Below are positions 24,201-33,200 of a stretch of 64,000 nt of DNA, one piece after another (position 1 is the first letter of the stretch; the number at the start of each line of letters is the position of its first letter). A program made the position numbers and the translations under genes. Source of the stretch: Tretioscincus oriximinensis (lineage: Eukaryota; Chordata; Lepidosauria; Squamata; Gymnophthalmidae); NCBI GenBank assembly GCA_022410635.1, contig JAJVDF010000218.1, positions 235,455-299,454 on the forward strand, in the 5' to 3' direction. Under the pieces are notes generated by a model. The model was not told the DNA's origin, searched no databases, and saw nothing but the letters and a program-made list of their open reading frames with translations.

Positions 24201-27200
24201 TCAAGTAAGGTATGAAGAGCCATAGCATGTTTGAGGAGGGTGGCATGACTTACCTCCTAGATACAGGAACACCACCCTACAGGTAAGTATGATAATGGGG
24301 TGTTCCTTTCCCTGGATCTAGGAGGTAAGTCATGCCCTTACAGTGGGATGTAATCAAGAAGAAAACAACATGAATAAAAGGGCGGACTATGGCTCATCTT
24401 CCTTATCGTCAAGTACATATTGAAGGATTCGCCTCCCATAACATGCTCTGTCAGATAAAGATACCTCCAACTTATAGTGACGTGTGAACATACTTGGTGA
24501 ATTCCAGGTAGTGCTTCACAGATATCCTGAGGGAGGCTTTATTGAAATAGGCTGCCAACACTGAAGCTGATCTAGTGGAATGTGCCATTCCTTAGCTGGG
24601 GGAACCTTACCCAGAAGCTTGTAAGATAAAGAAATGACTTCTTTCAGCCAAGAAGCCAAGGTCCTTGGGCTTGGCTTGTGCACCTTGCTTGCATCTATGA
24701 AAAAGAATAAAAAGAGATTCCGATTTCCTAAAGGACTTGGTCCTTTTAATGTAGGTAAGGACATCCAGACAGTGCCAGTCTCACATCCAGGCAGTGCCAG
24801 TATTTCTCTTTAGGAGTACCGGGATTCGGACAAAAGGATGGTAAAATTACATCCTGGTCTAAATGGAATTTGGATGATACTTTGGGTTTGAAGAACGGGT
24901 CTGTCTTCAAAACTAATGCTCCTGATGTCTTCTTGAAACACTGAGGTAAAGTGGATAGGGCAGATATTTCTGATATTCTTCTTGAAGAAACAATGGCCAC
25001 CAAAACCACAGTTTTAAGGATTAGGTGTTTAAGAGAAGTTTCTTGTAAAGGTTCGAATGGACTTTTGGCTAGGGCGTTTAGAACCATATTAAGTCTCCAA
25101 GTAGGAAACCTATGTTGTACCNGGGTTTCGTTAGATTTGCCGGATTTAAGAAACTTAGAAATGTGCTTATGAGAAGACAAGGGAAATTCTGCTGTGATAT
25201 CTAATACCGAGGCGATAGCAGCTACTTGTCGCCTCAACATACTGGACCTTAAACCCATTTCTAAACCATTCTGAAGGAAAAGGATAACATCCTCATGAGA
25301 TACCAGGAAAGGATCAAGGTTAGAAGATTCACACCATGTGAAAAAGGTTTTCCATACCCTGGAGTAGGCCAAAAGGGTGGATTGACATTTATCTTTCAGT
25401 AAGGTGTCAATAACAGATTCGGGGTACCCTAACTGTCTGTAGACCACCCTTTGAGCCTGCATGCAATTAGTTTTAGCCAACCAGCATTTGGATTAATTAT
25501 ATTGCCTTGGGATAGTTGATCGTGCCAGTTGTGTATCCTGAACAGTTGGCTGATTGCCAAAGCTTTAATGACAGAAAACCAGGGTCTCTTGGGCCAGTAG
25601 GTAGCAACAAGAATGACTGTTGAAGATGAGTCTCTTATCTTGGCTAGCAATTTGGGAATTGGAATAAGAGGGAAAGCATAGAGAATCCCCCATGGCCAGG
25701 GGTGGGAGAGGGCATCCACCCCTTCTGCTTCTAGTTGATGGAAGCGTGCCAGGAAACGAGGCACCTGTGTATTGTCTTTTGTTGCAAATAAATCCATTAT
25801 CGGCCAACCTCACTTCCTGGCTATTTTGGTAAACAGATTGGGGAACAACGTCCACTCGGCCTCTGAAATTCTCTGCCTGCTAGGGCATCTGCAATGGTGT
25901 TGAGTGAGCCCTGAATGTAAAGAGCAGAGAGAGAGAATACGTTACGTTCAGCCCACTGGAAAATGGACACTGATAGTGCCATTAAACTCCTAGACCTTGT
26001 ACCCCCTTGTTTGTTGATATGAGCCTTAGCCGTGGTGTTGTCTGTAAACACCAAGACATGCTGGTCTCTTAGGAGGTCAACAAAGGACGTCAAAGCTAAA
26101 AGAATAGTTTTCAACTCTAGCCAGTTTACAGTGAGTTAAATCAGACGTAGACCACAAGCCTTGTACCATCCTTCCTTGGCAATGGGCTCCCCACCCAGTG
26201 AGGCTGGCATCCGTTGTAACTACTACCCTGAGGGGTGGTGCTAATGGAGTACCACGACCAAGGTGGACAGCGTCTTGCCACCAATCGAGAGCTTGGGTAA
26301 AGTATGACGATAACGGTAAGTTCAACTCAATCTTTAAGGATATCTGACTGGTAAAGGGGAGTAATAGCCACTGTAACTCCCGAGCATGGAACCTGGCCAA
26401 GTGTACAATATCAAAACATGATACCATTTTCCCTAGCAAGGAAGCAAGCAGGGATAGAGAAGCACTGGACTGCCATCTTATCGAGGTTACCATCACATTT
26501 GTCTCCTAGATTCTAGGAAGGTCAGGTGCAATGGTACCTTTTCAGGTGTCAAACTTGGCACCTAGATGGGCTAAAGTCTGAGAAGGTTGCCGAGAACTCT
26601 TAGATATGTTAATGAGGAAACCGTGAACTTTCAACACATTTATAGTTGTATCAATGTCTCTGTAAGCATCATCAATAGATCTAGAAACCAATAAAATATT
26701 GTCTAGATAGGTAAAAAGAATAATTCCTTGGGCCCTCAGGATGCTTATAATGAAGCCCAAGGTCTTAGAGAAAAGTCTAGGAGATGAGGCCATTCTAAAT
26801 GGCAACACGTAAAACTGTAGATGGCGATTTCCAATGGCAAAGCGAAGGAAACGCCTAGAGTAGGGATGTATTGGAACATGTAGATAAGCATCCTGTAAGT
26901 CCAGGGAAGACAGGGAAGCATTAGGAGGGATAGCTGAACGAATGGAGTTTAGAGTTTCCATTTTAAACCTCTGATATTTAATAAACTTGTTAACATATTT
27001 TAAGTTCAGTATAGGTCTATGCCCACCAGATTTTTTATCAACTACAAACATATGAGAATAGGTTCCCAGGCCCTCCTGACCCGGGGGAACTGGTTCAATT
27101 GCATTGAGAGCAAGCAATTCAGCAACCATCGCATTCAAGGCTTCAGTTTTGTGGCTGGAAGCACCCGGTGGGAGGGACTGTATAAAGATATCTGGTGGAG

Positions 27201-30200
27201 TATTTTCCAACTCAAGAACATAACCTTCAGCAATAACTTTGAGAACCCAAGGTGGTGCCCCCGAATGTTCCCATTGTGGGGCAAACAGTCTGAGTCTACC
27301 TCCTACCAGAACAGAATCAGAATCAGTAATGTTGAAAGGAGCGGCTATAGGCAGCACCCCTGTGTGGGTAAGATCTACTTTGTCCTCTGGAACAAAAGGA
27401 CTGCCCTCTGTAACTTGGTGTAAAGTCTCTTTGGTTACTAAAGTTTTGTCTGTTAGAAGAGTAGTAGTTTCTAAAGGAACCATAGCCTCTTCGGTAGGGC
27501 AAAAATCTCTTAACTTTACCTCCAAATTTAGAGGGGAAGGTAGTTTTCTTCTTAAGTTTGGTATCCGAAAGGGTTTCCTTAAGTTTGGAGACTCCGAACA
27601 AAATACTGCCCAAAAATGGTGCTGAGGTGAGATTTGTCTTGGCTTGGGAATCTCCCAAACAGAAATGCAGCCATAAGGCCCGTCTGGCTGTGACGCTTAG
27701 GGCCATGGATCTCACTTCCATGATCATTAAATCAAGTGATACATCCACTTACAGTGCGAGAATCTGGTGTAGAAACTTGAGAGGGTGGACAAAGCCCGGG
27801 TCTTTGGTAAGGCGTGCAGTTTTAGAGGGCGGTAGACTCACCGGAGAAGAAGACTTCGGCCCTCTGTCCTTGTGGGGTGGTGGTGCTGGCCATTTACTCC
27901 GGCTTCCAGGCATTACTACAGTCTTAGTAATCTGAGGCTTGGAAGTAGACTTTGCATCTTTATTATCTTTCTTTTTCTGCTTGCGTTTATCGCTCGGGAT
28001 TTCTGGCTGAGAATCAGCTCCGTCCCTGTTTGGCGCCTTGTCTTTGCTTTTAGAAGTCTGCGCCTGCACGGATAGAGGATTTTCCTCTGTATCAAGTGAC
28101 TTAGATCCTTTATTCCTATTGGCTGGTTTGGAAAATTTAGAGGCACAATCTTTCTTGGTGCTTTCAAGTGCCGTTTTAGCCTTGTGTTTATCTTTTTTAG
28201 CGGGCAAAGGCGTTTGGCAGTCTAAGTCCCCTTGCAAAGAAGAAATACTTGCCATGGTAAGGTCTTCTATCATCTGCAATACTGCAGCTGTACACAGCGC
28301 GAAAGAGGCACCCGTTCCAAAGGGGTAAGGCGTGGGTGGAGGAGGGCTGGATGGGCCTGGAGACTCTGACCCGAAAAGCCGCTGTAACGTGGCATTGCTG
28401 GCTTGATGCCTTTTATCGAAATAGTCCTCATTAGCCAACCTAATCTGGGAAGAAAAATCCAGTCCCGTCAAGAGCGCACTTGGTTCTGCACTGACCTCCA
28501 AGTTGGCACCAATCTCTTGGTTCTCCATAATTTCAAAGAGGGGTTGCAAAAGAATCCTTTATTGGTCAGCTCCCTCTGGCTGCGGAACAGGATTAGCGTT
28601 CCTGGCACCCTCCTCCCGCGGAGCTACATCCAATGCTTCTGCCAGCTTTTGATCAGCTCTCAACCTAACAGTCAAGGTAGACTGAGGTGAGTCACACGTA
28701 TTAATATTATCAAGTCCGAAAAACGCGTTTTGGGAGGAGGTATTACTAACAGCTGATAACAAGGAGTAAATTATCTGATGAAATTGTGAAATTTGTTCCT
28801 CTGCAGGTTGAGAATTGAAGAATTGACGTAGTTGAGGTAGGGTCCTAAAGGAAGCTCTAGAAATGTTAGGACCCTTTTCGTCCTCGGAGAGAGAGCCCAG
28901 AAAGGGTCTCGTCAACTGGGAATTGAAAAACACTTCTGCTTTGCTGAACAGCAACAGAAGGACTGGGAATATGACCGCCTTTAGGGGCTAGTTAAGTTTC
29001 TAGAGGCGGAGCTTCTGTTGCTGTAGCAAATCAGGAATCACACACAGTAAGGGCATGACGTACCTCCTAGATCCAGGGAATGGCAACAGCAGTTACTCTC
29101 ATCTAACTGCTGAGAATGTTCACATGCCCAAATTGGATATTTTTAGCAACAAAGGCATTCAAATCAATCAGCAAAAGACTGATCTGTTTTATGAATTCAA
29201 ATCCAAATGATACCATGGGTGAAGAAAAAAATGGCATAAAGCTTTACTATAGTATAGTATAACAGGTTTTCTGATCTACTATCAATACCAAGTCAAGAAC
29301 ATCAGCGTTTGCTTTTTCACTATTGTCCACCAGATCTTATCACATCATTTCCAGTCATCAAAACGTCTACAGACTTGAGAATCTGAGACAGTTTTTAAGG
29401 ATCATCCTTGTTCAAACACTAGCTTCACACCCCAAAAGATATAAATTGTTCAAGCTGTTATGTTCAGAGACAAAAAAGGACTCTCAAAAGTTGACACGTT
29501 TTCTTAGAATGCTTCTTAACCAGACAAAGCAGCTTTGTCAACATATCAAATCGATTACATAGTCCAATGTGTCAGGAAGGAACACACTGTTCAGTGGTCG
29601 CTATGGATACAAGCTTGCCGTTCATCCACTCCAAACTGTATTAGGAAAAGAAAGTCAAGAATCCCTTTCTCCATGCTCATTTCATGTTGCACTGTGCAGT
29701 TCTGAATTAGGATATTTGCTCCATTATGTATAAACTGCATATGAAATATGGATGCTGAAATGTCTTGAATTGTCTTACAAGGGGGCGTTTTCTGCAAAGG
29801 GAATAGCAGACCACAATTCTGGGATATAGTCTGGAGTAAGGCCCAGTGTAGAAAAAGGTTCATAAAGTATTTTCCAGATTTCTGGCAAATTTCAGGCGAA
29901 CTCCAAGATCAGGTCTTTTCACCTTCAGAAAGCATAGCAGGGTCACAAAATGCACAAAGCTTGATAAATTAGGCTTTTCCATCAGAATTAGATGTACACA
30001 AAGTTTCTTACACAAAGTAGATGCCTCTGAAAAATAGAGTGGCTTCTTAAAGTGAACAATGGTGTGCCTCTTTAAGAGGTCCTCCTTAAATCAAGGAGAT
30101 TTAAGTAACTATCACCTGATGGCTAATACATCCATTTTTGGGCAACGAACTGAAGATAACAATGACTATGGAAACATACTTGGAAGAAGCTAATTATACG

Positions 30201-33200
30201 GACTTATTTCAATTTATCTTCAAGCATGGTTATGGCATGAAATTGCCTTGGTCACTTTAGTTAACCTCTTTGGTTCACTATCTCTGTCATCAGAGGCGGA
30301 AATTGCTTAAAGGCATTAAGTTGAATGGGTGTCAATACATTGACACTGAATCCAGACAAGATAGAAGGACTGGAGTCTGAAGTAAGAAGACATACAGAGT
30401 CCTAGCAGAGTTATATTACCCTAGAATGTACAGATGCAAAATCTAGAAATGTTTTGGAGACTGCATTAATGCATGAAACTCAGATAGATTCTATAGTCAA
30501 GAGTGTCTTTTTCCAATTTGTCTTGCTGGCCTTGTTTGCATCCACTTGACCTTGAAATTGGTTTGGAAGCTTCAGTTCATGAAGAATGCAGCAGCTTGAC
30601 TGTGAATTGGAAATACTGGTCTTTAAAGAGTGAAACTGACTGGCAATTTGCCACCAAATTCAACTCAGGATGTTAATTTAGCCTACAAACTTCAGTTCCA
30701 AATATCTAAACAATCACCTTCTTCTTTAGTAATCTGCTGTACTTTAAGATCTGCAGGTGAAAACCCTCTGCAAATAAAGGATATAGGAATCCAGGGTATG
30801 ACCTTCTAAGAAATAACCTCCACACTACAAAGTAGTCTCTAAGATGCAGAAGCCATTCCTATTAATGAATATGCACCTATTTACCCAGGTCTTTGGCTAA
30901 TGAAATGGCTTCCCCTACACACTTCACGCTGTGATTGTTTATGGTGGGTTCATTTTAATTTTGTTTCTAACTATTGCAATCTACCCCCAAACCGTTGCAT
31001 ATACTTCAGGATAAAAATACAAACAAACAATCAGTAAAATGAGAGTAGTGATATACTATTCAGTGTATAAATAATAAGAAACATGTCTGTTAGTTAATTT
31101 GGCTCCTCTGTCTACTCAGAGCATAAATGGCTTGCTAAAGATTCAGTACAAGTATTGAAGAGAAGATTGAGAATGCAAGAGCATTTACGTTTTCACACAT
31201 ACCTGACAATCGAAGTCTTGGAAGTTTCGAGCTGAATTCTATCAAAATAAGAATAAAAGATTAGTTAGTAGCCCAAATAGCAACCCAGTCTAATAAGCAA
31301 TGTTGCTGATTTATTTGAAAGCACCATAACCTTTAACTCTAGGGCAGGAGAAAACTAACTTCCCTCTGACTCCTTGAATGTCTATTGAGAAGACTGCTTT
31401 TCTAAATAGCTTTAATACTGAACAACTTAAGAAGCACCTTTTCCCCTACAGATGTGCCTGTGTTTTAAGATTAAATGATGGCTTTTTAAAAGTTTCACTA
31501 TCCCCAGAATTGCACGGAGGGTTGCAATCAGCTGTCTTGGTACATCAGCTGTCTTGTCAATAGTGGTTCTCTGGTTTTGGAACAGTTTCCCAGGGAAGGA
31601 AAACCAGGTGGCTGGTTAAAATATACCTCTTCACCTGGGAATTTGAATGACGCATTTACTCTGTAGTCCTGCCAGGATTGTATTTTAAATACGTTTGTAT
31701 TTTATTGTATGTTATGATTCTCCCTGAAAGCTTCAGGTGAAGGGTAGGTTATAAATAAATAAAGAAGAAAAGAAAAAAAATGCAGATTTTTAAGATAGCC
31801 AATGTAAGAGGTAAAAAAATACTATGGAAAAAGAATTACGTCTTTGAAGACAGAGGTATACCAATATATATCAGTACCACATTTTATTTAGCTCCGTGAA
31901 ATATCAATCACATTAATCATGCATGACAGTTTGCATATCTAAAACAAAGTGATGTGCATTTTCCAAGCGGCTTATTTAAAATTTATTTATATTCAAAATT
32001 TAAAGCAGAAATATCACTGCTGTACTCTGGTCTTCTTCACCTTGCTCACATCTACATCCATATATATGTTAACTGCGTAACAGGAAACATGACTTAAGAA
32101 TGTGAGATAAATAAGTAAAAACCTGCTTATCAAGACTTTGAACTTAGCACGAAAACTTCTTGACCTTAGTCTCCTTACAAAATTATCTTTATGAACCAGG
32201 AAATGGAGTGATTCTGGCAACATCAGCCTAATTTGTATCTGAGAGGCAGAAAAAGTGTGGGGGTGGGTGGGTGGGTGAGAAAGAGACAACATGTGTATGG
32301 AAGCCGCACCAGGGGATGTTGTAGCACTTTGAAGACTAACAAGAGGAAGATAGGTGGGATGAGATTCATAGACAAGTTTAATTTATAGACAGGTAGTTGG
32401 ACCTGATGACTTTTTGTACAAAGCCTAACATGGCTACCTCTTTGAAATCTATGGAATGTGTGTGTATGCAACTTGGAGGAAAACCATGGAGGATCTAGCC
32501 AAAATGATGCAAAAGTGAGAAGAATTTTTTTAATTAGGCCGTTCAAATCACATGCATTGATAAAGGAACTCCCCATCTATACAAAAGTACTACTCAACAT
32601 CACATTTGTCACAAGTGGTGCATTTGTGCCATCACTGAAGCCAATCTTGAATTCAGATGTGCACTGCTGTAGCTACTTTGTAACAACTACTCACCATGAT
32701 AATGTGCAACCACACATATTTCTGCAACGACAAACAAGGTGTTTGGGTTGACTGGTGATCTCTCATCCCCATATATCCCCTTATCTGGCTCCCTCCAATA
32801 TTTACTTGTTCAGTTCAATGAAGGATTGTTTTAGGGAGAAATAGTGAACAGTGAACACTTGAATTTTTCAAAGAGGGTTCTGCAGTAGCACAAATGCATC
32901 ACTTGTAACCCAGATTATGAGGGTCTATTCTATACAGACTTTTCAATGTGGAAAGAGTTCATACAGGAATATGACCTATTTATGTATAAGTTGATAAAAA
33001 GGTTCAGCCCACTTCTGAATTACTGTCAGAACAGCTTTCACATATTGCTATTTTAAACAAAGAGATTCTGTGATTTATTTTACTCTTTTACTCTTCTGAA
33101 ATCTCTCTCCAAACTTAAGAAAAGGTAAAAAATGTTTAGCTAAATTTAAGCCAAGCCTCAAAAAAACACTTTCTTGATCTGTTAAATTCTGCTATCTATA

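Larger units (their letters stand above)
23838..29080 (-). mobile_element. DIRS-type tyrosine-recombinase retrotransposon (about 5.2 kb)
   Basis: It has inverted termini (23879-24001 and 28955-29077) and an internal complementary region (24241-24346) made of the reverse complements of both outer edges joined together. On the minus strand it encodes, in order, a Gag-like region, reverse transcriptase with RNase H, and a tyrosine recombinase. This set defines DIRS elements, which integrate through a circular DNA intermediate and make no target duplication. Several stops and frameshifts mean this copy is inactive. It lies in NDRG3 intron 9714-31202, in the same orientation as the gene. Confidence 0.92.

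Noticed and set aside
24951..25172. Plus-strand frame inside the recombinase region
   Set aside because: It lies opposite the DIRS recombinase and is a shadow frame.
26951..28690. Plus-strand open frames across the DIRS element
   Set aside because: They are shadows of the minus-strand Gag and reverse transcriptase and show no domain of their own.
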